Shown piece after piece: positions 49,166 through 60,300 of a stretch of DNA of 64,000 bases. The notes below the pieces were generated by a model that ran no database searches, was not told the DNA's origin, and saw only the letters and a program-made list of their open reading frames with translations. Both the position numbers and the translations under genes were made by a program. Every line of letters begins with the position of its first letter. The stretch's first letter is position 1. Source of the DNA: Plecoglossus altivelis (lineage: Eukaryota; Chordata; Actinopteri; Osmeriformes; Plecoglossidae); assembly GCA_036571765.1 (NCBI GenBank), contig BROE01000001.1, positions 3,951,137-4,015,136 of the forward strand, read 5' to 3'.

Positions 49166-50812
49166 TGCTCCAGAGGGCGTCCAAACCCACACTAAGGACA
49201 AGGAGGAAGGGGGAACCAGTAGCGTGGGAGAGAGAGAGCGTGCTTGTTGGACAGTCTCAGCCACTCCCAGTGTTTCCCCCACGCTGGAAGAGGGGGAGAT
49301 ACAAGGCCCAAAATAACCAGCCGGTCTAACGTGTGTGCCGAGGCAGGTGGTGCAGTAACTGAAGACGCTCCTTTGCACATGTGCAGGGAGATCACTGTCA
49401 GGGCTGCAGCCTGCCTGTGCTGCTTCTCTGGGAGGCAGAGCAGCGGGGAGGGGGGGGTCTGGCCCACTTTTTGTATTTTTTGAAATTCATTTTAATTATG
49501 CAATTTGATGTACAAACAGACACACACAATACCAAAACACGAAAAAGCAGACAATAACGAAAAGAAAAGAAAATGGGCTGGCCCATTTCAACACCTAGGC
49601 TCTGCAGTGTCTCCCATGCACTTGTGTCATTTTGATTGGCTTTGACAGGTGTAAGTTCAACCTATCTTCTCCAGCTCAACCTATCGTCTCCCCCGTTTGA
49701 GGCTGGAGAGGAGCGGTGGCATCTGCTTAGACCAAAACAGAGCTGGTAGCTCATTACTGCCCCCTAGTGGTAGATTATATGCTGACTGCACAAACTGCGG
49801 ACTGAAGAGTCGGCGATGTCTCTTTTTTCGTCCATCTGTCAACTCGACTGGAGTTGTCAACAGTTGCCTCAGGGTCAGTTGCCATTTTCGTTCCAGAGTG
49901 GATGTTTCACGGTCAAGGCTGAGGAAAGTCCAGAGAAAGATCAAAGGGCTCTGGCAGACTCAGACACTCACCCTGCAGTGATGACCAGACACAAGGGCAT
50001 TCATGTGTTTACCAACCTGGGCCGACCAATCACAGCGCCCGTAACAGGCATTAAAAAGACACCCCCTTCAAAAGGGTTATTCGCACGTCGCACTTTTTTG
50101 GTCCATGTAACTAGAAAAACTTAGTTAGCCAGACGATTATCCTCACCAGTTATGTCTCATACACGTTCCTCTGGGGAAAGTGCCCAGACGCACAGCCAGG
50201 TAAACAGTTGTATCATCCAGTAATAGGGTAACACTTGAACCAGTGATATAAATATGATTTATTTGTCAGATCTGTAAAAATGGGATGTGTAACAAAAATA
50301 CAGTATGTACAGTAAAGATGTGTGGCTACATATGATGTTAGTCAATGTGACTCAGTAAAATCCTGGTAAAGACTGTCACACAGACAGAACAACTCTCCTC
50401 TCTTCCTTCATGCTTTTATATACAGCTTGAAATACAGTGGGTGTAGGTAAGCATGCTGCAATACTGAGGCTTTACTAATCCATTAAATGCACGTTTTGAT
50501 ATTTGTTCCACCTCAGGTTTGTGTTTGCTGTGGCTTGTTTGTCTCTCGAATGACTTCTAATGTAACCTTTCCCTAATAACTTTAGTTTAAGTACTAGTCG
50601 GTCACTTTATGAGGAAGAACCTCTGGTTCAGACATACTCAGCTTCAGATTCAGCTACCTGTTCAATTCCCCTTCTGGTCAACTAGGTAGGACCTCACAGT
50701 ATAATGCTAAATCAAAACGCATAAATAGCTACTGTGCTTAGAGCTACTGCCAGAGGTTACCAAAGATAAGTTGACATTTTGGTCGTTTCTTTGTCTGTCT
50801 ATGTGGGTCGTT
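49166..50812. other. Region between ANGPTL3 and PGM1
   Basis: Holds the 3' UTR of ANGPTL3 and the promoter and 5' UTR of PGM1, both minus strand. I searched for an exon 1A-type PGM1 start and found none. No other gene is seen. Confidence 0.6.
50258..50263 (-). terminator. angptl3: Candidate polyadenylation signal for ANGPTL3
   Basis: AATAAA on the minus strand, about 550 nt beyond the ANGPTL3 stop. It is the first clear one I noticed; a nearer variant signal is possible. Confidence 0.4.
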
Positions 50813-53285
50813 TCAGAGGAAGTTGCCCGAGTGTGTTGGAGAGGCTGAGGTGGCGGAGGGGATGATGGAGATCTGGGTGGACATGAGGGAGTAGGAGGTC
50901 CTATGGCTGGGCCTCCAGTGGATGCCCCTCCTGCGCTCCAGCCGACCCTTGGGCCTCACGTGGACGTACCTCCCGTTCAGGTTGGTGTCTCCGCAGGCGT
51001 CGAACCACCAACCTCCTGGGGGAGCAAACAAACCACACGGGCGTGAAGGACCCTGGGACTGCGTGCAGTGAACCTCGAGAGACCGAATCATGTTTATCAC
51101 TCTAAAGGATGTTACATTCTGGCTCCTGCCCTGGGCGCTCTACCTGTGTACTCGTAAGCGCAGTTGGAGCCCTCGTCCTTGTCGTGATCTCGGTCCTTGG
51201 TGGAGAACATCATCCCGCTGTGGTTGGTCATGGCGTCGGGCAGGTCCCCGGACGCGTACGTGAGGTGAATGGTGTAGTGGCTCTCGGGTCCCTCCAGAGA
51301 GAGGTTGTACTGGATGTGGCGTTTGCCTTGTTTCCAGTCCTCCAGTTGGATGTGGAGCAGAGAGTCTCCCTGCACAGCCAGGGCATGGATCTTCCTCAGG
51401 CCCAGCCAGAACTCCCCTGGAGCACATAGAGCAAAAGCTCACACCTCAACACGTTCAGTGGGGGGACAGGCTGAACTCAAACACACTCGTGTGGCCTTTC
51501 ATTGACATGTTGGACAGGCTGGAACGCACCTGTGCGTCCACCTTATCAACGATCCTATGGACCGCGCACCGCTACAACTAAAGGATTTTACCGTGGATGT
51601 CTCCAAATCCGTTTTCGTACGTCTCCCACGTCTGATCGAAATTCACGGATCCGTCCTTCCTCCTCTGGATCACAGTGGCTCCTCCTAAAAGAGGTTGAGA
51701 GAACGCACTTTAGTCCCCTATTCATTCGACCGTTCGGTCGTTTTCTCCGAAGCCACGCACAAACAGGCAACACAAAAACAACGGATGAGGAGTGAATCGT
51801 TCGAACAGCGTTTCAGTGATCAGAGTCAAGGCAGCATCTGTATTTACTAGTCACATGCGTATGTGATGTAAACCATATGTGCAATCCAACATCAGCAGAT
51901 TCCAAAGGGAACAGCAGTGCCGTCTGGCATGAGCGTCTGACCTTCGGACATGTCGCAATAGACCATGAAGGGCTCTGATTGGCTGGGCTTGATGGGGTAC
52001 ACGCCACTGTTCCTTTCTCCCCTGTGGAACACCTCGCTGCAGTCTGAAGGGAGGCCTGAGACACACACAGTTTATGATTACTTTCTAAATTCAGCTGTCA
52101 AGTCTATTAAGACCACAATGGTATGTAGAATACCAGTTTGGTAAGAGACAAAAGATGTCATGTGGGAACAAGGATTGGGAAATGGAAATGAAAACTTTAA
52201 TGTCACCCAACAACTAAGAGAATCCCTGTGTTACTAATGAGTGATTGATTGATTTATTGAGTCTAGACACAACAGCCAACTGAGATTAGGCCATAGTGGA
52301 AAGTTTTACCTTCCTGGTCCAAGCTGCTGTCAGTAGAGTTGCTGGTCAGATACGTAGGCAGCGTGGGCGTCGCTGAGCTGAAGAAGTCAGCTGGTCTGTC
52401 CACGGTCTCCTGGACGTGAGCGTTGTAGCGGAGCTAGAGGTGGGAAAGGGAACGTCAGCGAGTTTGCATTCGCGCATGTGAAACCCCAGCAGGTTTGACG
52501 GCGTGCAGTCACCTACCTTCTCCTCTAAGTTGTTGATTTTATTCTGCTGGTGGTTCAGCTGGTCACTCTGCTCCCTGACAGCCTTCAGGAGCTCAGTGAT
52601 GCTCCTCTCCTGCGTGTGAATCACCTCCTAGGGAGGGCAGACGTCACACATCCATGTTGGACTCAAGAATCTCCGAGATCTTTCCCTCTCAACGCTCCTC
52701 TCCCAGCTCCTAAAGCCTGGCCAAACCTTGACACAAACCCCCCCCCCCTGAGCACCGTGCTGGAGATGAACATACCTTGAGGGTGTGGATCTCAGCCAGC
52801 TGCTCCGCGGAGACCATGACCAGGGACAAGCCGCTCAGCTTCTCCTCCAGCCCTCCCACCTTGCTCTGCAGCAGGCCCCTCTCCTGCAGGATGCTATCCA
52901 CCTTGTGGCTGATCTCCAGCGACAAGCTCCTGATCTCCTCGTTATTGGCCTTCAGAACCACCGTGGTCTTCTTCAGCTCCTCCTCCTCCTCCTTGATCTC
53001 GCTGGCCAGAGCCGACAGCTGGTAGAAGGAGCGGTCGAAGATGTTGAGCTTCTGGAAGATGTCGTTGATCTGACCTTTGGTCTTCTGGACGAACTCGCGG
53101 AGGCTCTGGCCCAGCTGGAGGAGGCCGTTAGCCAGGAGACGCACGTCGTCCAGAGCGGCGAACGCGGAGCGGGTTTCTTCGGGGTTCTGGGGTTGAGGAG
53201 GTTCGTGGGCTTTGCTTCCCTTGCCGCAGCGGACGGGAGTCCAAGCAGCCACGAGGACAAACAAGAGCGTTAGCGCGAGCTTCAT
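50813..53285 (-). CDS. angptl3: Angiopoietin-like protein 3
   Basis: Secreted liver protein that inhibits lipoprotein lipase and endothelial lipase through its N-terminal part. Minus-strand exons: 52776-53285, 52517-52627, 52310-52433, 51942-52055, 51592-51684, 51144-51416, 50813-51015. All phases agree and give 475 residues (human 460). The signal peptide MKLALTLLFVLVAAWTPVRC is followed by the lipase-binding segment ALDDVRLLANGLLQLGQSL and the highly conserved KTKGQINDIFQKLNIFD. A coiled coil spans about residues 70-205, then a linker. The fibrinogen-like domain (about 254-465) has its four cysteines in DCSEVF, YCDMSE, NCAYEY and DACGDT, plus the GGWWFDACGD and LNGRY motifs. The linker lacks the R-x-x-R furin site of mammalian ANGPTL3. 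N-terminal similarity separates it clearly from ANGPTL4 and other family members. Confidence 0.95.
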
Positions 53286-53382
53286 GATGTTACTTCTCTG
53301 TCTGCTTGCCGGTGCTTTCGCTAGCCTGCTGGGATTCCCTCTTCTCTGGGTGCAAAGAACACCACAAATGGTGAAGACAGGA

Positions 53383-53392
53383 CTTTATATAG
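53383..53392 (-). promoter_or_regulatory. angptl3: TATA box of the ANGPTL3 promoter
   Basis: CTATATAAAG on the minus strand, about 100 bp upstream of the ANGPTL3 start codon. A transcription start near 53355 would leave a short 5' UTR. It sits directly downstream of an HNF1-like site. Confidence 0.75.
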
Positions 53393-53410
53393 CCTGCAGC
53401 CTAGAGCAAA

Positions 53411-53423
53411 GTCAATGATTAAC
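53411..53423 (-). promoter_or_regulatory. angptl3: HNF1-like binding site in the ANGPTL3 promoter
   Basis: The minus strand reads GTTAATCATTGAC, 12 of 13 positions of the HNF1 consensus GTTAATNATTAAC, about 20 bp upstream of the TATA box. Mammalian ANGPTL3 is liver-specific and HNF1-dependent, so the site fits. Binding here is inferred. Confidence 0.7.
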
Positions 53424-53911
53424 TTTCCAGCTTTGGCAGTTTTGTCAGGCCGGTGATGAAAGAGGAGCCTGAGTTTGAGTGTCTCAAAGTCTGTTCAAAC
53501 TAGTTTGATTGTCGTTTTCCATATTTTGGCAGTTGTTCCTTTGTTCAAATAATTCCGTTTCATTCTAAATTCTGAATTCTTTTTCAGTGGTCTGAAAAGA
53601 CAATGCTGTGATGTCATGGATCGGAATGTGCACGCTTCGTGTTCAGATGTAGAGTGTCAGTGACCTTTACCAGTGTGGCAGTTATTTCTCTGCCCTGTGA
53701 TGCTGGTAAAAACTCGTGCCAGTGGGCATTCAACATTCAACATTAAACCTCATGGATGATGGTAACAAAGAAAATGTTCTGGTTTGGCTTTTCCCCCCAC
53801 GTTGTGGCTCAAGGTAAAATCGTTTGCCTGCGAACATCCATGTAATGTCGAAACGAGCAAGGAGGCAGTTTCAAATGACCTTTAGTAACCTGTGCTCCAT
53901 ATGCCTGTGTG

Positions 53912-54265
53912 TGTTTACTTCCCAGTGAAGTAAACATACTGCACTCTTACTTTATAGGTTGAAGCCGTTTACAAATCCTATCGATTCGGAAGTATGACTT
54001 ACTATGTTTTGTGTATTTTTCCATCTGGGAGATCAGTTATGTCATGGGAGGTAAACATAGACATGGATATACTGGACCAGACTTCAAGAAGCGTGGGAGT
54101 ATGTTTCATCATATAGATTTGTAACATCTGTTCACACCGTTACAAGGTAAACATACTCTTTTCATAGAGACAGATGCATCACTGCCAAATATTAGACGCC
54201 AACGAAAATCGTTGCGATGTGAAAGAAAAGAAAAGATGAACATGTTGATCGAAGTTGGGTAAACA
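53912..54265. promoter_or_regulatory. Cluster of five forkhead-type motifs upstream of ANGPTL3
   Basis: Exact TGTTTAC/GTAAACA 7-mers occur at 53912, 53930, 54051, 54147 and 54259. The first two form a 10-bp inverted repeat (TGTTTACTTC and its complement, 5-nt spacer). The cluster lies 0.6-1.0 kb upstream of the ANGPTL3 start codon. Confidence 0.5.
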
Positions 54266-56059
54266 TCCTCTGTTAGGTGATCCTCTTTTGAGGCTTAGAG
54301 GCTTAACTTTCATCAGACTTGTACTCTCCATGTATCTTAGCACCAGGATCTAGCACACATTTCTTGAGAAGATGACCTCCCAGGGTATCCTCCTGTTAAA
54401 CATTAGCCACCCAAAGGATTGGTCCACATCAAAGCCGAATGTGTGGACACAGCAAACACTGGTCCTTACCCCTGGCCCGGATCAGCACTGGCCTTTAGCT
54501 TTGGAGATGGATGTGTACTGTATGCCTTTTTTTTGAGTCGTGTGGAGGGTCAAGCCTTCGAGTCAGTCGACAGGATTTTGCAAGCCCAGTGCCCTAGATT
54601 CACTGAGGTCACCTAAAAAAAGATAACCAGGTATTGAACCTTTGTGTTTGCGAGTAAAACCTCATCTGACTCCCCAAGAAGGAAAATAAACATTCTGTGG
54701 AACACTGATAACAGAAGTTATCTCTCAGTTACTGGGTTCCCCTCCACTGTATCGGTTTCCTGTGCACGTGGACGGTATTGGCTGATACAAAAAAAATGTC
54801 AAATAGTTTTGACAGGCAAGAGCGCATCAAGGAGTTTTTGTCACATCATGTCAGCTGAACAAAACCGAAGCCATCGTGGGTTGACTGTCAGGAATGGGTT
54901 TCTGTGAGAACACCCATGCACGTTCCTTGCCCCGGGAAACCTTGTCTAGCCTGTATCTGTTTGAAAGTAACATTTGTGGAACATCAGAACAATATGGTTT
55001 GTTTGGTAACATTAAGTCTACATTCAGGATCATATTTAGTCAGGAGATTTTCTCTGGGGAATTTTAGAATTTGTAAGGTGACATGTTGTAGGTGGAGCAT
55101 TGAAAGATCCAGTCATTGGTGAAATATGACTTTGATGTCTTCAGCTTCATCCCCAGTATTTCCTGGACTGCAAAACATAAAGGTCAAACACACAGAAGAG
55201 TGAGCGAGTGAGAGAGAGAGTTATCTGACCGTATTCCTGAGGTCAAGGCTTGAACTGGACATTACACCGGACAATGGACTTTGTTGACCGTATTCAAATG
55301 TGGATTATTCAAGGACAGCAAGTAAAATACTTGTTTTCCCAAACCACCAGGAAATGTTTAATATTCCGAATAAAACAATTTTTGTGCGAAAGTTCTGTTT
55401 CTTCCTTCACCTTTTCCTCATGATACAACCTGAAATGTTTAATATGTATATATATTATTATTAATTGTTTTCTTGAATGTCATAACAAGAGCATGTGCAT
55501 GGCACTGTGGAACAAATCATTACAAACAGGTATTTAATCTTTCAGCGTTCCCTAAATGTCTGAAACCCAACTCTAACCTGAGCTAAAAGTCTGTAGATGA
55601 TATATTCCACACGTAGTCAGTCTGGATGAGATTGACCTCAAGCAGACACAGTTTGACTGTCCCTTCCGACAGGTGAGTCTGCTATTGGTCTGAATTATTG
55701 ATGCAACAAGATTCCAAATGTTGGGGGTCTGTGAACTTCGGGCCAAGGGGGTGTCTTCTAGACTGATAACGCACTGTTGCAGGTCCATTATGCAGCAAAC
55801 TGACGCGCAAACAACATTCTATGGGTTCGTTACATAATAAGCTGAGTCCATAGTCACTTCAGCTGATTCCTGTTTGCATTGAACACTCAAAACAATCATT
55901 GGCAATTATGCAGTTTCACTTGATTCATGTAATATGTTTTCTACATATTGTCATATAATAATAATAATAATTGGATAACATTGGTTGTGTGTGCTTTCCC
56001 TATGAAAAAATATGTATCACCCCAAACTCCTTATTGTAAAACAAACTTTTTTCTGCCAT

Positions 56060-56437
56060 CCTACAACCACCTCCTGCCGGCCTACAGCCACCTTCTGCCG
56101 CCCTACAGCCACCTCCCACCACCCTACAGCCACCTCCTGCCACCCTACAGCCACCTCCTGCCGCCCTAAAACCACCTCCTGCCGCCCTACAGCCACCTCC
56201 TACCACCCTACAGACACCTCCTGCCACCCTACAGCCACCTCCTACCACCCTACAGACACCTCCTGCCACCCTACAGCCACCTCCTGCCGCCCTACAACCA
56301 CCTCCTGCTGCCCTACAGCTACCTCCTACCACCCTACAGCCACCTCCTGCCACCCTACAGCCACCTCCTACCACCCTACAGCCACCTCCTGCTGCCTTAC
56401 AGCCACCTCCTGCTGCTCTATAGCCACCTCCTGCCAC
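56060..56437. repeat. 21-bp minisatellite, about 18 units
   Basis: Unit CCTACAGCCACCTCCTGCCRC repeated about 18 times with point variants. Because 21 is a multiple of three, frames stay open on both strands, giving artificial seven-residue repeat ORFs (TATSCHP on plus, GGGCRVA on minus). Confidence 0.95.
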
Positions 56438-57381
56438 CCCCTTGCCACCCCAGAGGAAAATGGTTGGGTTGGCCCCTGTGTGCTTTCCAAATCACCCCAG
56501 TTGTCTTGCGGAAGCATTCGCCAAGCTCATGTGATGACCCAGTGTTTCCATCAGGTGGCAGACTTGACCAATCCAGCGTTCATCTTCGTGATGGAATAAG
56601 TTCAGTCTGCCAAGCGTCACGATGACAATGTATTCAGGTGATAAACAACGCCAGATAAATGTTTGAAAAGACAACTCAAGTCTGAAAAATTGAAACAACA
56701 TGTACACTTTTTTGCTTCATGTAGAACACAAAGTGGAAGCTATGAATGTGTTGCTGTACTGCTGTACTGCTGTACTGCCAGGGCCAACATGTCAGAGGTT
56801 TCTGCTCAGTTCAGTAAATGTGGTCAGTCCGTCAGCAGTGCTTTAGTCCAATAAAGCCTCTATTTTTTTCTCTCAGAGTTAAACCGCAATCCCTTGTGGA
56901 GTCAGTGGTCTGCCTGTGTAATGGAAAAGTAGCATTTCTTCCTAATTCCTTTTCCATTCGTGTTTTGAACATGGTGAAAGTGAAATGTTACGACTGCAGC
57001 TCCTTGCAGAATAACTCTTTATATATTATGAATTGTATGAGAGCCTCCAGAGTACATAAACTGTGTACAGGAGATGGGCTTTCCTGGTAATAGAAATACA
57101 CTGGAATATAAGTTGTATTCCTGTGCTCTTTCTCTTGGCTTGTGATCCCCTCCTCCCCTCCCACCCCAGACGCCCCAACCTCTATGATTCATGATTACCC
57201 TGTCATCCAGCAGCTCAGGAAAAACAGGGACTGTCTCTCGTACGCAAGGGACCCCGCCGGCTCGGGGAGCCGCAGCTGCGTGCGTCTGACTGTCCGTGGC
57301 AGAAGCTCCCCGGGACAAGGAGAGGACGGTGGCTCAGAGAGCAGGAAGAGGAAGGCACTGGGGAAAGGGGATCCACGAAGA

Positions 57382-60300
57382 ATGAGAGGTATGTTCTGAG
57401 AGTCGACCCCTGGGCACAGAACTTGCTCTCTGCCCTCCTTGCTATTTCCTTGATTACAGTGGACAGTCGGACACCACATAACACGGGATAAAGTTTCGAC
57501 GTGTGTGCCTGTGTGGGGGCACATAGTTAACCTCCTCTACCGCTCCCTCGCACACTTCCAGGGGGGGCTTCTTTTTGAAAACGCTCCCGCAGTGAGCAAG
57601 GGTCTCGGGTGAGCGACCGTCCGTGGCTCCCGACAAGCGACACCCCCTCCCTACTATTGGACGGTGTCAGAAAAACAGGGGTGTAGCTGCTGTGTGTGGG
57701 CACCCACTGGCCACGTCACTGGCCAGGAGGAGGTGGGAGGGGCGTGTCCACAGAACCCCTCCCTGCTCCCTGCTCTTTACACGCACCAGCACAACGTGTG
57801 TTGTGAGAGTATTCTACACTGGTATCCAGGGAAGAGACACCCTAGTATCACTGACGGTACCCCACCAGCTAGAGACACACAGACGGAGCAGGAGAGACCA
57901 GTCAGCTCAGGACTCCCTCACGCCCCCAGGACCAGACGCAGCACATAACCAACCAAGGACCCGCATTAACGGTAGGGATCTGCGGATGTTTTTGTCGGAA
58001 CGGTCTGTTGATATTATTGTACTCTCCAGGTAGGAAGGTTTTTTGTGAGGATTTCGGGGACTTGAAAGGGCTGCTAACTGGTGGCTGAGAGGACTCAGAT
58101 ATTGTGGGCTGATGCTGATACACATTTAAATGGCGGGTTGCCATAAAGGAAGGCAGAAAGGCATTTTTAATCCTTCAAGATAAATGTAATGATGTTTTTC
58201 AATACATCAATCACATCTGTAATCTTGACGGTCACGCTCACCATATCTCTTTCGCACACAGACGCACGCACGCGCACGCATGTTCTATTTTAGCCAAGCC
58301 ATGCTGGTTTCTGTGTGTGAAGTCCCTGGCAGCTGCTTCATACTATGCAATGGGGTTTTGGCCTTGATCCTAGTCCTGCACATGGACCGTGAGCCCATCA
58401 CAGGTCACCAATGTGACCCTGCTCCATACAGAACGTGCTGAAAAGTATCCAGGGTGATCAGAGTCCTTTGCATTCCCCGGACAGATAAAACACACAGAAC
58501 ACAGAGAGAACCTTGCGGAACCGGAGAGAGCCCGACTCAATGGACAACATGTGAAAACAAGAGAAAGCGTTTGAGGCAGAATAAGACAGTGGTAGGGGTG
58601 TTGTGTTGGGGGGGGGGGGCGGGGGGCCGCGGGCGGGGCGGGAGCTGGGCTGGCGCAGTGCTGAAAACCACCTCAGCCAAAAGACAAGGAATTGGATTAT
58701 GTGTGGAAACCACAGCAGGTGACTGGCGCATTAAGCGGGGAGGAGCAGCGAATGATTGGCGTCGCTTTTTTTTCTGAGGAACAAGAACACAGCCAAGAGA
58801 GAGGGAGAGGGAGGGGAGAAGANNNNNNNNNNNNNNNNNNNNNNNNNNNNNNNNNNNNNNNNNNNNNNNNNNNNNNNNNNNNNNNNNNNNNNNNNNNNNN
58901 NNNNNNNNNNNNNNNNNNNNNNNNNNNNNNNNNNNNNNNNNNNNNNNNNNNNNNNNNNNNNNNNNNNNNNNNNNNNNNNNNNNNNNNNNNNNNNGGGGGG
59001 GCGGGGGGGCGGGGGGGCGGGAGCTGGCTCCAGTGCTGAAAACCACCTCCAGCCAAAAGACAAGGAATGGAGTTATGTGCTGGAAAAACCACACAGGCTG
59101 ACTGGCCAAAGCGGAGGAGCACAATATTGGTCCTTTTTTTCTGAGAACAGAACACACACCAAGAGAGAGGGAGAAAGAGGGAGAGAGAGGGAGGGAAAGA
59201 AAGAGAGACCGGAGGAGGAGGAGGAATGAAAAGAAATGAGACCAAAAGGTTATCCCAGCACTTTGTCCAGATGCTAGCGATGCCAAAAAGACCGGTGTTG
59301 ACCCGTTATCCTTTCAGAGAGACAACAGGTGGACAAAGGCTTGACTGACCTTGTCATGTGTCGCTATTCCGCAGCCCTTACTGTATCGCTCGTATCAAGG
59401 GCAAGAACACAGACATCTTCATTGACTCATACATGGAAACAGTGAGCGTGTATTGGTTGCAGCTCTTCCCCTCTGTCTGGCATCTTCAGCGGGATAGTCT
59501 TCACCATCAGAACCTTCTGGTGTTTTGACATAGCTTACTAGGGAGGAGGCAGATTCAACAGTGTCAAAAGTTCAAATCAGATTTGTGGTTGTTCAGAAAG
59601 ACAGAAAAGGTCTGTGGATGGAGGAGACTGTTTTGATTGCAAGGTTTGCAATGATGCGCTGTGGGAGCGAGGTTGTGGGGGGGGGGGGGGGGGGGGGCGC
59701 GTTTCTCCACAGACCCAGGCGGTGACTAGACGCAGGAGGAGTCAGAGGCCCCAGAGTGAAGGGAAAATGCTTGTTGGAAAAACGGATTCTTTTTTCCAGC
59801 AGGCAAGAATCTTTGAAAAATATGCTTAGGATTTAAGGTGGATCAGAGAGAAGCTTTGATGTTGAAAACAGCGGAGCGTTCGAACCGAATGAAAGTAAAG
59901 GGCTTGGAAGTACTGGCGCTTGGGTGTGAGACTGGGGTCTATTCAGGAAAACTGAACCATTCTAGGTTGCTTAAATGAGTTAACTGTGAGCTTTCTGCTG
60001 TTGGCAGGGACCATTGTAACCTGTGCCATGAGAGAATTGGGATGTTGACACTGAATAGTGAACACAGTTTGTTGTTTGCGCTACAGAGTTTACCTTGTGG
60101 TGGAACTGTGGAGTATTCATGTATTTCTGTTTGTGTGTTTGAGGCGAGCTTTCCTTTTTATACTTCGATGACGTCACACGACAGTAATGTTAAATCATAC
60201 AGACTGAGTCATTCCACAGCGGTCAAGCTGAAGAGTGATTAACCAATCTCTTAGCACTCCCTGCCTGCTCCGTGGCGAGACTGGGGATTGGCTGAAACTC

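Larger units (their letters stand above)
53424..57381. other. Divergent intergenic region between ANGPTL3 and KANK4
   Basis: About 4 kb with no recognised gene. It contains the forkhead motif cluster (53912-54265), a 21-bp minisatellite (56060-56437), four short CTGCTGTA-type repeats near 56752-56780, and, toward 57140-57380, a GC-rich stretch that is probably the KANK4 5' UTR and promoter. I looked for DOCK7 and USP1 exons and saw none. Confidence 0.6.

Noticed and set aside
56012..56599. 195-residue ORF with a seven-residue repeat
   Set aside because: Product of the 21-bp minisatellite; an equally long repetitive frame exists on the other strand.
58537..59286. ORFs running through the N gap on both strands
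   Set aside because: Unknown bases read as open frame; flanks are low-complexity and duplicated.
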